From the NCBI RefSeq assembly GCF_000717875.1, contig NZ_JOCT01000038.1, forward strand, positions 1 through 55,124: a stretch of DNA of 55,124 nucleotides, given 5' to 3'. This DNA is from Streptomyces sp. NRRL S-455. Lineage in GTDB: Bacteria; Actinomycetota; Actinomycetes; Streptomycetales; Streptomycetaceae. Below the pieces are notes generated by a model, which saw only the letters and a program-made list of their open reading frames with translations, did no database searches and was not told where the DNA came from. Every line of letters starts with the position of its first letter. The first letter of the stretch is position 1. Shown one piece after another: positions 19,362-27,448 of the stretch. The position numbers were made by a program, and so were the translations under genes.

Positions 19362-19523
19362 CGAGGTACGGGCCCCGGTTCGGTGGACTGTGGGGGACGC
19401 CCGCGACCGGTGGGGCTGCGGGGCGTCTCGGACGAGCGACCACACTATCGGCTGTGCAACAACGGGGCCCGCCGCCTGTGGACAACCCACGGGTGACGGG
19501 CCTTCACGAAGAACCGGGTGCCG

Positions 19524-19787
19524 TCAGACGGCCGCCTTCTTCAGCCGGCGGCGCTCCCGCTCGGACAGGCCACCCCAGATGCCGAAACGCTCGTCGTTGG
19601 CCAGGGCGTACTCGAGGCACTCGGAGCGGACCTCGCAGGCGAGGCAGACCTTCTTGGCCTCCCGGGTCGAACCGCCCTTCTCGGGAAAGAAGGACTCGGG
19701 GTCGGTCTGGGCGCACAGTGCGCGCTCCTGCCAGCCGAGCTCCTCATCCGCGTCGTCGACCAGCAGTTGCTGCACCAGCTCGGTCAT
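19524..19787 (-). CDS. whiB: WhiB, iron-sulfur sporulation regulator
   Basis: 87 aa, the length of Streptomyces WhiB. Cysteines 25, 48, 51 and 57 form the [4Fe-4S] ligand set of Wbl proteins, followed by GIWGG (69-73) and the basic C-terminus SERERRRLKKAAV. WhiB acts with WhiA to trigger sporulation septation. The start ATG 19787 has GAGGGG upstream. The neighbours (DUF3499, zincin, fbiA) match the whiB2 locus of M. tuberculosis. A single GACAC pentamer (the WhiA core) occurs upstream, but this is too short to count as a site. Confidence 0.96.
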   Translation of the reverse strand: MTELVQQLLVDDADEELGWQERALCAQTDPESFFPEKGGSTREAKKVCLACEVRSECLEYALANDERFGIWGGLSERERRRLKKAAV

Positions 19788-20267
19788 GTGCGCCCCTCGT
19801 CTGTTCTTTCCGCGTCCCCGTGATGTAGCCGTTACCGATTCCGGCTGAACGACACGAGTGAAATTACAAGTGTGCTGCTCCGGGCGAGTCAAGCCGAGAT
19901 CTGCTATTGAGCCCCTTATTCACTCTGCGGAACCAAGCCCATGCGGAAAGTGTTCAAATCACCTTAAAACCTGACACACCGACGGAGCCCGCAGGGGCTC
20001 CGCACGTCCGCCGGACCTCTCGCAGACCCGTACGAAGAAGGACGCCCAGAGGTTCGATCTCGTTCCGACACGCATGTCGAAGCGAACCGGATCACATTCG
20101 GATCACGAGTCCGCAACGGCGTTTGACGCGCCTGGATGGACGCCATGTGTCCCGGACGGGCCATGAACAAACCTTTCATCTGAGCGATGAACCGGATGAG
20201 GTGAACCACGTCCCACATACCGGGTGCCGAGTTGACAGTGGAGGTGTGAACCGGTGTCCTAGTGGGC
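19788..20267. other. 480-base regulatory region between whiB and the cysteine leader peptide
   Basis: It has lower G+C than the surroundings. Visible elements are a hairpin CGGAGCCC-GCAG-GGGCTCCG (19983-20002), direct repeats CGGATCAC at 20088-20095 and 20099-20106 (11 bases apart, one helical turn), an inverted repeat TTCATC/GATGAA (20175-20191) and the leader-peptide promoter (20232-20262). It presumably contains the whiB promoters on the left. A 143-codon open frame here (19907-20338) shows no protein-like features and was not called. Confidence 0.5.
20232..20262 (+). promoter_or_regulatory. Promoter of the cysteine leader peptide / cysteine dioxygenase transcript
   Basis: A perfect TTGACA (20232-20237) is followed by a -10-like TCCTAG (20257-20262, 19-base spacer). 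This would place the transcript start at about 20268, the A of the leader ATG, so the leader ORF would be leaderless. No ribosome-binding site lies before that ATG. Confidence 0.5.
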
Positions 20268-20360
20268 ATGCTCGCGAACTCGGCACTCACCTCGACCCGC
20301 CCCGCCGGGTCCCACGGTGCTGCCCGCGCTCGCTGTAGCTGTCGCTGTTCCAGCTGTTGA
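20268..20360 (+). CDS. Polycysteine leader peptide (putative cysteine attenuator)
   Basis: 30 aa ending in CSCRCSSC immediately before the stop: four cysteines in the last eight codons, all TGT. The N-terminal part (MLANSALTSTRPAGSHGAAR) is unremarkable. The ATG appears to coincide with the transcript start. Downstream are CAGCTG repeats (20351-20356, 20375-20380) and a GCCGAG/CTCGGC hairpin (20383-20405) followed by a pyrimidine-rich stretch, as expected of an attenuator. Leaderless polycysteine small ORFs that sense cysteine are known in mycobacteria. The gene controlled here would be cysteine dioxygenase, 89 bases downstream. Confidence 0.8.
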   Translation: MLANSALTSTRPAGSHGAARARCSCRCSSC

Positions 20361-20382
20361 GCCACACCCGCTCCAGCTGAAG

Positions 20383-20405
20383 GCCGAGCCACCCCGACCC
20401 TCGGC
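20383..20405 (+). terminator. Candidate attenuator hairpin
   Basis: A 6-bp stem GCCGAG / CTCGGC with an 11-base loop, followed by the pyrimidine-rich run TCTCGTTCCCTC, between the leader-peptide stop and the cysteine dioxygenase ribosome-binding site. It is weak on its own; its position is the main argument. Confidence 0.4.
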
Positions 20406-20449
20406 TCTCGTTCCCTCTGACCTTCTTTCACTGAGGAACCACCGCACCC

Positions 20450-20956
20450 ATGAACAGCGACAGCGACCTCCAGATCGCCGGCGACATCCTCGAAGTCCCC
20501 CACCTGCTCCAGGCCCCCCGCGAGCACCCGGCCACCGTCGCCGAGTTCGTCGGCCTCGCCCGCGCCATCGCCGCCGACCGTGCCCAGTGGGAGCACCTCG
20601 TCCGCTACGACGCGGCCAGCCGCTGGTACCACCGGCTGCGCACCGGCCCGGGCTACGAGGTGTGGCTGCTGTCCTGGGTGCCCGGGCAGGGCAGCGGGCT
20701 GCACGACCACGGCCGCTCCTCCGGTGTGCTGACCGTGCTGGACGGCACGCTGACCGAGCGCACGGACCGGGGCACACGCGCCTTGCGGGCAGGCGCGCAG
20801 CGGGTGTTCGCGCCGGGGTACGTGCACGAAGTCGTCAACGACGCGCTGGAGCCGGCCGTCAGCCTGCACGTCTACTACCCGGGCCTGACGGAGATGCCCA
20901 TGCACACGGCGCAGCACTGCGAGGCCCGGAGCACGCCGGGGGCCATGACCGCCTGA
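20450..20956 (+). CDS. Cysteine dioxygenase family protein
   Basis: 168 aa cupin enzyme oxidising cysteine (or a related thiol such as 3-mercaptopropionate) to the sulfinate with non-heme iron. The iron ligands are His85 and His87 (LHDHG) and His126 (GYVHEVV). The catalytic Ser-His-Tyr triad is visible as S138-x-H140-x-Y142 (SLHVY). GAGGAA lies 11 bases before the ATG. It is preceded by a polycysteine leader peptide and followed, after 74 bases of tandem repeats, by fbiA. Confidence 0.9.
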   Translation: MNSDSDLQIAGDILEVPHLLQAPREHPATVAEFVGLARAIAADRAQWEHLVRYDAASRWYHRLRTGPGYEVWLLSWVPGQGSGLHDHGRSSGVLTVLDGTLTERTDRGTRALRAGAQRVFAPGYVHEVVNDALEPAVSLHVYYPGLTEMPMHTAQHCEARSTPGAMTA

Positions 20957-21010
20957 CCGGTTGCCGTAGCCGCTGACCGGTTGTCGTAGCCGCTGACCGC
21001 TTGTCGCAGC
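20951..21010. repeat. Three 20-bp tandem repeats between cysteine dioxygenase and fbiA
   Basis: Three contiguous units: GCCTGACCGGTTGCCGTAGC, CGCTGACCGGTTGTCGTAGC and CGCTGACCGCTTGTCGCAGC, with consensus CGCTGACCGGTTGTCGTAGC. The first unit contains the cysteine dioxygenase stop codon and the third ends 20 bases before the fbiA ATG. The 20-base period is close to two helical turns. Confidence 0.8.
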
Positions 21011-21030
21011 GGCCTGCAAGACTGGCTCCC

Positions 21031-21990
21031 ATGCGCATTGTGGTTCTGGCAGGCGGCATCGGTGGTGCCCGGTTCCTGCGTGGTCTGAAGCGGGCCGTGC
21101 CGGACGCGGACATCACGGTCATCGGCAACACCGGGGACGACATCCACCTCTTCGGGCTGAAGGTCTGCCCGGACCTCGACACGGTGATGTACACGCTCGG
21201 CGGCGGCATCAACGAGGAGCAGGGCTGGGGGCGCGCCGACGAGACCTTCCACCTCAAGGAGGAACTCGCGGCGTACGGAGTCGGGCCCGAGTGGTTCGGC
21301 CTCGGCGACCGGGACTTCGCCACACACATAGTGCGGACCCAGATGATCGGCGCCGGATATCCGCTGAGCGCGGTGACGGAGGCGCTGTGCGACCGCTGGA
21401 AGCCGGGCGTGCGGCTGATCCCTATGTCCGACGACCGCGTCGAGACCCATGTGGCCGTCGAGGTCGACGGGGAGCGCAAGGCGGTTCACTTCCAGGAGTA
21501 CTGGGTGCGGTTGCGCGCCTCGGTGCCGGCCGAGGCGATCGTGCCGGTGGGCGCCGACCAGGCGAAGCCCGCGCCGGGCGTCCTGGAGGCGATCTCCGAG
21601 GCGGACGTGATCCTCTTCCCGCCGTCCAACCCGGTCGTGTCGATCGGCACGATCCTGGCCGTGCCGGGCATCCGGGAGGCGATCGCGGACGCCGGGGTGC
21701 CGGTGATCGGCCTCTCCCCCATCGTCGGCGACGCGCCCGTGCGCGGCATGGCCGACAAGGTGCTCGCCGCGGTGGGCGTCGAGTCGACCGCACCGGCGGT
21801 GGCCGAGCACTACGGCTCGGGCCTGCTGGACGGCTGGCTGGTCGACACGGTGGACGCGGGCGCGGTGGAGCGTGTGGAGGCCGCCGGGATCCGCTGCCGG
21901 GCCGTGCCGCTGATGATGACCGACGCCGACGCGACCGCGCGGATGGCTCAGGAGGCGCTGGCTCTCGCGGAGGAGGTGCGCGGGGCATGA
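21031..21990 (+). CDS. fbiA: 2-phospho-L-lactate transferase (F420 biosynthesis)
   Basis: 319 aa CofD/FbiA enzyme that joins the activated phospholactate (or PEP-type) donor to Fo, forming F420-0 or its dehydro form. Marks are the N-terminal [14 protein letters not shown] (6-19), the metal/donor-site motif NTGDD (33-37), [11 protein letters not shown] and the C-terminal DGWLVDTVD region. The start ATG 21031 begins the family sequence (MRIVVLAGG); no strong ribosome-binding site is seen. It overlaps fbiB by 4 bases (ATGA). Confidence 0.95.
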   Translation: MRIVVLAGGIGGARFLRGLKRAVPDADITVIGNTGDDIHLFGLKVCPDLDTVMYTLGGGINEEQGWGRADETFHLKEELAAYGVGPEWFGLGDRDFATHIVRTQMIGAGYPLSAVTEALCDRWKPGVRLIPMSDDRVETHVAVEVDGERKAVHFQEYWVRLRASVPAEAIVPVGADQAKPAPGVLEAISEADVILFPPSNPVVSIGTILAVPGIREAIADAGVPVIGLSPIVGDAPVRGMADKVLAAVGVESTAPAVAEHYGSGLLDGWLVDTVDAGAVERVEAAGIRCRAVPLMMTDADATARMAQEALALAEEVRGA

Positions 21991-23306
21991 GCGGCGCGGA
22001 GCAGGGCGACGGCGGCTACCGGGTGTGGGCCCTCGGGGGCATACCGGAGGTCACGGCCGGGGACGACCTGGCCAAGCTGATCGCGGCCGCCGAGCCCGGT
22101 CTCGCCGACGGTGACGTGCTGCTCGTCACGTCGAAGATCGTGTCCAAGGCGGAGGGCCGGATCGTCCAGGCGGCCGACCGGGAGGCGGCCATCGACGCGG
22201 AGACCGTGCGGGTGGTCGCCCGGCGCGGCAGCCTCCGGATCGTCGAGAACCGGCAGGGCCTCGTGATGGCCGCGGCCGGGGTCGACGCCTCCAACACCCC
22301 TCCCGGGACCGTGCTGTTGCTCCCCGAGGACCCGGACGCCTCGGCGCGCGGGATCCGCGAGGGGCTGCGGGACGTCCTCGGGGTGGACGTCGGCGTGGTC
22401 GTCACCGACACCTTCGGGCGGCCCTGGCGCGCGGGGCTGACGGATGTCGCGATCGGCGCCGCCGGAGTGCGCGTACTGGACGACCTGCGCGGGGGCACGG
22501 ACGCGTACGGCAATCCGCTCGGCGCCACCGTCGTCGCCACCGCCGACGAACTCGCCGCCGCCGGCGACCTGGTCAAGGGCAAGGCGGCCGGGCTGCCCGT
22601 CGCCGTGGTGCGCGGACTGCCGCACGTGGTCGCGGACGGCGACGGCGAAGAGGGGGCACGGGTCATGCTGCGCGGGGCGCGCGACGACATGTTCCGGCTC
22701 GGCACCTCGGAGGCGGTACGGCTGGCGGTGACCCAGCGGCGTACGGTCCGGGCCTTCACGGACGAGCCCGTCGATCCCGAGGCGGTACGACGGGCGGTGG
22801 CCGCGGCAGTGACCGCGCCTGCACCGCACCACACCACGCCGTGGCGCTTCGTGCTGCTGGAGTCCGGGGAGTCGCGGACGCGGCTGCTCGACGCCATGCG
22901 GGACGCCTGGATCGCGGACCTGCGGCGGGACGGCAAGACGGAGGAGTCCATCGCCAAGCGGATACGGCGCGGGGACGTCCTGCGGAACGCGCCCTACCTC
23001 GTCGTTCCGTGCCTGGTCATGGACGGCTCGCACACGTACGGCGACGCCCGGCGTGACGGGGCCGAGCGCGAGATGTTCGTGGTCGCCACGGGTGCCGGCG
23101 TGCAGAACTTCCTGGTCGCGCTGGCCGGGGAGCGGCTCGGATCGGCGTGGGTGTCGTCGACGATGTTCTGCCGGGACGTGGTGCGCGAGGTGCTGCAACT
23201 GCCCGCGGACTGGGACCCGATGGGCGCGGTGGCGGTCGGGCATCCGGCGGAGGAACCCCGGCCGCGGCCGGAGCGGGACGCGGGGGCGTTCATCGAGGTG
23301 CGGTGA
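21987..23306 (+). CDS. fbiB: Coenzyme F420-0:L-glutamate ligase with C-terminal nitroreductase-fold domain
   Basis: 439 aa bifunctional FbiB. Residues 1-245 form the CofE-like gamma-glutamyl ligase that adds glutamates to F420-0 ([12 protein letters not shown] 47-58, TDTFGRPWR 140-148). Residues from about 248 on form an FMN-binding nitroreductase fold ([25 protein letters not shown]), needed in mycobacteria for dehydro-F420-0 reduction. The ATG overlaps the fbiA stop, so the pair is translationally coupled. Confidence 0.95.
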   Translation: MSGAEQGDGGYRVWALGGIPEVTAGDDLAKLIAAAEPGLADGDVLLVTSKIVSKAEGRIVQAADREAAIDAETVRVVARRGSLRIVENRQGLVMAAAGVDASNTPPGTVLLLPEDPDASARGIREGLRDVLGVDVGVVVTDTFGRPWRAGLTDVAIGAAGVRVLDDLRGGTDAYGNPLGATVVATADELAAAGDLVKGKAAGLPVAVVRGLPHVVADGDGEEGARVMLRGARDDMFRLGTSEAVRLAVTQRRTVRAFTDEPVDPEAVRRAVAAAVTAPAPHHTTPWRFVLLESGESRTRLLDAMRDAWIADLRRDGKTEESIAKRIRRGDVLRNAPYLVVPCLVMDGSHTYGDARRDGAEREMFVVATGAGVQNFLVALAGERLGSAWVSSTMFCRDVVREVLQLPADWDPMGAVAVGHPAEEPRPRPERDAGAFIEVR

Positions 23307-23338
23307 CAGGCGCGGGGCGGGGCCTACCCTCGTAGGGC

Positions 23339-23386
23339 TGCTTCGCTCGTGTCCTGCTTCGCTTGTATCCTCCTTCGCTCGCATCC
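23339..23386. repeat. Three 16-bp tandem repeats upstream of the DNA glycosylase gene
   Basis: TGCTTCGCTCGTGTCC, TGCTTCGCTTGTATCC and TCCTTCGCTCGCATCC are contiguous and end 14 bases before the ATG. They are pyrimidine-rich on this strand. This is the second short tandem repeat array within 2.4 kb. Confidence 0.7.
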
Positions 23387-23400
23387 CAGGGACTTCATCC

Positions 23401-24402
23401 ATGGCAGGTCGGTTCGCTCCCAGACCCACCCGTACGACGGTGCGCGGTGGGCATGTCGCCGTCGCCGGGGGCGTGCCGCGGCAGGCGGCGGGACCGGGGC
23501 GGGTGCGGGACCATGTGCCGGACGGGCCGCTGGATCTCGGGCTGGTGCTGGGGCCGCTGCGGCGCGGGCCGGGGGATCCCACGTTCCGTGTGACGCCGGA
23601 CGGGTCCGTGTGGCGGGCCTGCCGTACGCCCGCCGGGCCCGGGACGCTCCGGGTCCGCGCCTACGGCGGTGGGGTGCGCGGGGAGGCCTGGGGGCCTGGG
23701 GCGGAGTGGCTGCTGGAGCAGTTGCCGGAGATGCTCGGGGCCGCCGATGATCCGTCCGCGTTCGTGCCGCGGCACCGGCTGGTGGCGTTGACCCGGCATC
23801 GGCGGCCGGGGCTGAGGCTGACGCGGAGCGGGCTGGTGCTGGAGTCGCTGATCCCGTCGATCCTGGAGCAGAAGGTCACGACCGATGAGGCGTATCGGGC
23901 GTGGCGGTTGCTGGTGCGGAAGTTCGGGGAGCCGGCGCCGGGGCCCGCGCCCGGGCGGATGTGCGTGATGCCGGCGCCTCGGACGTGGGCGTTGATTCCG
24001 TCGTGGGAGTGGCATCGGGCCGGGGTCGACAACAAGCGGGCGTCGACGATTCTGCGTGCGGTCCGGGTGGCCGGGCGGTTGGAGGAGGCGGTCCGGATGG
24101 AGCCGGGGGCCGCTCGGGCGCGGCTGGAGGTCGTGCCGGGGATCGGGCCGTGGACCTCGGCGGAGACGGTGCAGCGCAGTCACGGGGCGGCGGACGAGGT
24201 GACCGTCGGGGATCTGCATCTGCCGGGGATCGTGGGGTGGGCGCTCGCCGGGGACCGGGATGCGGATGACTCCGTGATGCTGGAGTTGCTGGAGCCGTAT
24301 GCGGGGCAGCGGCATCGGGCGGCTCGGTTGATCCTGCTGAGTGGGAGGGTGCCGGGGCGGCGGGCGCCGAAGATGCCGCGGTGGGATATCGGGGTGTTGT
24401 GA
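23401..24402 (+). CDS. DNA-3-methyladenine glycosylase II-like (HhH-GPD family)
   Basis: 333 aa. The C-terminal half (about 140-290) has the helix-hairpin-helix signature VVPGIGPWTSAET followed by VGDLHLPG, in which the Asp occupies the catalytic position of AlkA-like base-excision glycosylases. LESLIPSILEQKVTTDEAYRAW marks the GPD helix entry. The N-terminal part is an AlkA-N-like region. It would remove alkylated purines. The frame is open over 100 codons upstream within fbiB; ATG 23401 is chosen because it follows fbiB and starts a plausible protein. Confidence 0.85.
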   Translation: MAGRFAPRPTRTTVRGGHVAVAGGVPRQAAGPGRVRDHVPDGPLDLGLVLGPLRRGPGDPTFRVTPDGSVWRACRTPAGPGTLRVRAYGGGVRGEAWGPGAEWLLEQLPEMLGAADDPSAFVPRHRLVALTRHRRPGLRLTRSGLVLESLIPSILEQKVTTDEAYRAWRLLVRKFGEPAPGPAPGRMCVMPAPRTWALIPSWEWHRAGVDNKRASTILRAVRVAGRLEEAVRMEPGAARARLEVVPGIGPWTSAETVQRSHGAADEVTVGDLHLPGIVGWALAGDRDADDSVMLELLEPYAGQRHRAARLILLSGRVPGRRAPKMPRWDIGVL

Positions 24403-24418
24403 GCGCTGCCCCTTTTCC

Positions 24419-24528
24419 GGGTGCTCGGCGTCGGTGCTGGGGCCTGGTGAGTGCGCAGCCCGGCGCTGCGGGGTGCCGCTGCGCCCACCCGTGCCGCCCC
24501 AGCGGCACGACTGCCCGCAGCGGCGGGG
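24419..24528. repeat. Palindromic dispersed intergenic repeat, full copy
   Basis: It begins with 24 bases shared with 28214-28237 (GGGTGCTCGGCGTCGGTGCT plus GGGG). It then forms nested stems: CGCTGCGGG (24464-24472) with CCCGCAGCG (24514-24522), and GTGCCGCT (24473-24480) with AGCGGCAC (24501-24508). It lies between the convergent glycosylase and manC genes. It looks like a REP-type element of the kind frequent in Streptomyces intergenic regions and may also terminate both genes. Confidence 0.65.
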
Positions 24529-24532
24529 GCGG

Positions 24533-25615
24533 TTACTGGTCGGACGAGAAGCGGACCGCTCCGGCTGGGATCTGGGCGTCGCACCAGATGCGGGTGCCCT
24601 GGAGGAGTTCGTTGTCGGGGCCGACTGTCGCGCCGTCGCCTATGACCGTGCCCGTGAGGACCGAGCGTTCGCCTACGCGGGCCCGGGTGCCTATGAGGGA
24701 GTCGGTGATGACCGCGCCGGGTTCGATCACGGCCCCCGGGAGGATCGTGCTGCCGAAGACGCGGGCGCCCTCGGCGACGAAGGCGCCCTCCCCCACCACG
24801 GTGCCGCCCGAGAGCTTCGCGTCGGCCGCGACCCTCGCCGTCGGGAGGACCAGGCGGTCGCCGCAGCGGCCGGGGACCGCGGGGGACGGGGCCCTGCCCA
24901 GGACCAGGTCCGCCGAGCCCCGGACGAAGGCCGCCGGTGTGCCCAGGTCCAGCCAGTACGTCGAGTCGACCATGCCCTGCAGGTGCGCCCCGGCGGACAG
25001 CAGGCCGGGGAAGGTCTCCCGTTCCACGGAGACCGGGCGGCCCAGCGGGATGGTGTCGATGACCGAGCGGCGGAAGACGTACGCCCCCGCGTTGATCTGG
25101 TCGGTGACGATCTCCTCCGGCGTCTGCGGCTTCTCCAGGAACGCCAGCACCCGGCCCGTCTCGTCCGTGGGGACCAGGCCGTAGGCCCGCGGGTCCGTCA
25201 CCTTCGTGAGGTGGAGCGAGACGTCCGCGCCCGTCGTCGCGTGGGTGTCCACCAGGGCCCGGATGTCGAGGCCGGTCAGGATGTCCCCGTTGAAGATCAG
25301 CACCGGGTCGTCGGGGCCGGAGTGCAGCCGGGAGGCCACGTTGCGGATGGCTCCGCCGGTGCCCAGGGGCTCCTCCTCCGTCACGTACTCGAGGTGGAGT
25401 CCGAGCGCGGATCCGTCTCCGAAGTACGGCTCGAAGACCTCGGCCAGATAGGACGTGGCCAGGACGATGTGCTCGACGCCCGCCGCTCTCGCTCTCGCCA
25501 ACTGGTGCGTGAGGAAGGGCACCCCGGCCGCCGGGACCATGGGCTTGGGCGTGTGCACCGTGAGCGGGCGCAGCCGGGTTCCCTTGCCGCCGACCAGGAG
25601 GATCGCTTCTGTCAC
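24533..25615 (-). CDS. manC: Mannose-1-phosphate guanylyltransferase (NDP-sugar pyrophosphorylase)
   Basis: 360 aa. The N-terminal nucleotidyltransferase begins with the signature LLVGGKGTRLRPLT (6-19) and has PKPMVP, GTGGAI and FNGDIL (Asp for Mg). The C-terminal third is a left-handed beta-helix of hexapeptide-like repeats (GGTVVGEG, VFGSTILPGAVIEPGAVI). It makes GDP-mannose from mannose-1-P and GTP; glucose-1-P thymidylyltransferase activity cannot be excluded from sequence alone, but the conserved locus with manA/manB supports mannose. GTG start with AGGAAG upstream. Confidence 0.85.
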   Translation of the reverse strand: MTEAILLVGGKGTRLRPLTVHTPKPMVPAAGVPFLTHQLARARAAGVEHIVLATSYLAEVFEPYFGDGSALGLHLEYVTEEEPLGTGGAIRNVASRLHSGPDDPVLIFNGDILTGLDIRALVDTHATTGADVSLHLTKVTDPRAYGLVPTDETGRVLAFLEKPQTPEEIVTDQINAGAYVFRRSVIDTIPLGRPVSVERETFPGLLSAGAHLQGMVDSTYWLDLGTPAAFVRGSADLVLGRAPSPAVPGRCGDRLVLPTARVAADAKLSGGTVVGEGAFVAEGARVFGSTILPGAVIEPGAVITDSLIGTRARVGERSVLTGTVIGDGATVGPDNELLQGTRIWCDAQIPAGAVRFSSDQ

Positions 25616-25638
25616 GTGTCGTCTCTGCTTCCTGCCGG

Positions 25639-25666
25639 GACCGGCCGAACTGTCTTTCGGCCGGTC
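25639..25666 (-). terminator. Terminator between the amidase gene and manC
   Basis: An 11-bp perfect stem GACCGGCCGAA / TTCGGCCGGTC with a 6-base loop, lying 85 bases after the amidase stop and 23 bases before the manC start on the same strand. It may terminate the amidase transcript or act within the manC leader. Confidence 0.6.
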
Positions 25667-25750
25667 AGTGTATGCAGACCGTTCCGTGGCGCCTTCGCTG
25701 GCCGTGCGGCATTCCGCCCCGCTGCCCCCCGACGGCGGTGAACGTGTGTC

Positions 25751-27316
25751 TCAGCGGCCCTGGTACCGGGCCGCCTGGGAGCGGGCCGAGCCGAGCTTGC
25801 CGTAGAGCTTGCGCCCCGGGCACGCCGTCTGAAAGCCGTCCCGGTGACCCGAGATCACGTTCAGTCGAACCTTCTTGCCCTTTCGGTAGAGATTGCCACC
25901 CCCGGACTTCAGGTATGTCTTCCCTCGTGGATTGACCCCGTGCAGGCCCAGCTTCCACGCCGTGAGCCGGGCGATGGCCCTGACGGCGGCGGACGACGGA
26001 TTGGTGGCGCCGTACGAACCGAGGACGGCGATCCCCATGCTGTTGCTGTTGAAACCACGGGTGTGCGCGCCGAGGACCGGCTTCGCCACGCCCCCGGCGC
26101 GGCCCTCGTAGATCTTTCCGCACTTGTCGATGAGGAAGTTGTAGCCGACGTCGCGCCAGCCCATGCTCTGTACGTGGTAGCGGTAGATACCACGGATGAG
26201 TGACGGGGACTGCGAGCAGCTGTAGTTGTTTCCGCTGGCGGTGTGGTGCACGAAAGCCGCCTTGACCTTCTTGGTGTAGCGGAACTTCCGCTCCCGCAGA
26301 CCCTCGTTCGCGCCCCAGCCGCGGCGCGTGACGATGCGCGGCCGCGGGCCGATGTACGGCTTCGCCTGCAGCAGCTGCTCCGTCAGCGCGCCCGCGTTGA
26401 GGGCGAAGTACTCCTGCTCGGTCTCGGGGCGGCTCAGTTCCGCGATCTCGGTGGCGCCGAAGGAGGCGAGCTCGGCGTTGACGGCGGAGGCTTCGGCGGC
26501 GGCGGTGACCGCCGTGGCGGCGGAGGTCCCGGCGTTCGGGCCGGCGTTCGGGCCGGCGTTCGGGCCGGCGTTCGGGCCGGCGTTCGGGCCGGCGTTGCGG
26601 GGGCTCTCCTCCGGTGCGCCGGAGAGTGAGGCGTCCTGGGCCGCCTCGCCGGGGTCCACGAGTTCGAGGCGGAGGCCGGAGGGGAGCGAGGGATCGGCGG
26701 GCAGGTCGTGGGCGTCCGTGCCGTAGGGACCGGGGTCGGCTTCCGGGCCGTCGGGCTCGGGCGTGACCCGGAGTTCCACGCCGTCGGACTCGCCCACCCA
26801 GAGTGGTGCCGTGGCGCCCCGCGCCCGGTCGGTGGCGCTCTCCGGGCCGCCCGGGTCGGCCCTGTGGTCGGCTGTGTGCGTCTCCACGTCCTGCCAGCCC
26901 GACCAGGTGCGGGTGCCGGCGGAGCGGGTGCGGACCTGGACGCGGCCGTGCAGTTCGGCTTCGGGGTCGTCCCAGACGACCCCGAGGAGGGAGAACTGGC
27001 GTACGGCACGGCGGGACAGGCCCTGTTCGGTGGTGCCGGGGGCGCTCGGGGTGGCGCGGTCGCGGCTGAGGGGTTCGAGGGGGAGGGACTGGGTGCTGCC
27101 CAGGGCGTACGGTTCGGCCGCGCGCCGGTCGGTCGTGGTCGTGGTCGGCGTCCCCGCACGGGGCGCGGGTCTCGCTGTCATGGCGGCTTCCGCGGTCGGT
27201 ACCGGTCTCGCCGTCGCCGCGACGGCGGGAGGAGTGAGCGGGAGGGCCAGAGCGGCCGCACAGGTGACACCGATGGAAGAAGCAAGGATTCCGCGCATGC
27301 CCCTGATCTTGGACAT
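25751..27316 (-). CDS. Secreted N-acetylmuramoyl-L-alanine amidase, PGRP/amidase-2 type
   Basis: 521 aa. The signal peptide begins MSKIRGMRGILASSIGVTCA and cleavage is expected near PAVAA. A long linker region of uncertain fold (about 40-280) contains a PNAG repeat. The catalytic domain (about 320-505) has AAFVHHTASGNNY, a conserved GYNFLIDKCGKIYEGR, AHTRGFNSNSMGIAVLG and SGHRDGFQTACPG. The His, His and Cys ligands fit zinc binding, with cleavage of the MurNAc-L-Ala bond. There is no clear ribosome-binding site: TATACG lies just upstream of ATG 27316, so the message may be leaderless; ATG 27298 is the alternative. Confidence 0.9.
   Translation of the reverse strand: MSKIRGMRGILASSIGVTCAAALALPLTPPAVAATARPVPTAEAAMTARPAPRAGTPTTTTTDRRAAEPYALGSTQSLPLEPLSRDRATPSAPGTTEQGLSRRAVRQFSLLGVVWDDPEAELHGRVQVRTRSAGTRTWSGWQDVETHTADHRADPGGPESATDRARGATAPLWVGESDGVELRVTPEPDGPEADPGPYGTDAHDLPADPSLPSGLRLELVDPGEAAQDASLSGAPEESPRNAGPNAGPNAGPNAGPNAGPNAGTSAATAVTAAAEASAVNAELASFGATEIAELSRPETEQEYFALNAGALTEQLLQAKPYIGPRPRIVTRRGWGANEGLRERKFRYTKKVKAAFVHHTASGNNYSCSQSPSLIRGIYRYHVQSMGWRDVGYNFLIDKCGKIYEGRAGGVAKPVLGAHTRGFNSNSMGIAVLGSYGATNPSSAAVRAIARLTAWKLGLHGVNPRGKTYLKSGGGNLYRKGKKVRLNVISGHRDGFQTACPGRKLYGKLGSARSQAARYQGR
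26529..26600 (-). repeat. 12-bp minisatellite inside the amidase gene
   Basis: Five to six head-to-tail copies of a 12-base unit (GGCCGGCGTTCG on the plus strand) encode (NAGP) repeats in the linker before the catalytic domain. In-frame unit length means copy-number changes would alter linker length without breaking the gene. Confidence 0.85.
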
Positions 27317-27448
27317 AGTCGTATAAGTCTGTCCATTTGGGATTTGACGCACCGTCGGTCCACGTTCGGCCGAACCGGTGACGGACCGGCGGCGGGGCGG
27401 TGGCCGGGGCGTTGGGTGCGGGTCCGTGCGGCACGTACGCTTGCGCGG

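Noticed and set aside
15597..19496. Very long open frame (about 1300 codons) on the plus strand
   Set aside because: It is the antisense shadow of the glycosyltransferase and DUF5719 start region; high third-position G+C keeps the opposite frame open. Its translation is low-complexity Gly/Arg/Ala with no domain.
19788..19900. BldD or WhiA operators upstream of whiB
   Set aside because: Only a single GACAC pentamer and no match to the BldD palindrome pattern TNAC-N5-GTNA were found; this is too weak to annotate.
19907..20338. 143-codon open frame upstream of the cysteine leader peptide
   Set aside because: Composition is Arg/Pro/His-rich and random-looking, it lies in regulatory DNA of lower G+C and overlaps the leader promoter.
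20951..23386. CRISPR-like repeats
   Set aside because: The arrays at 20951-21010 and 23339-23386 have three short contiguous units with no spacers and no cas genes.
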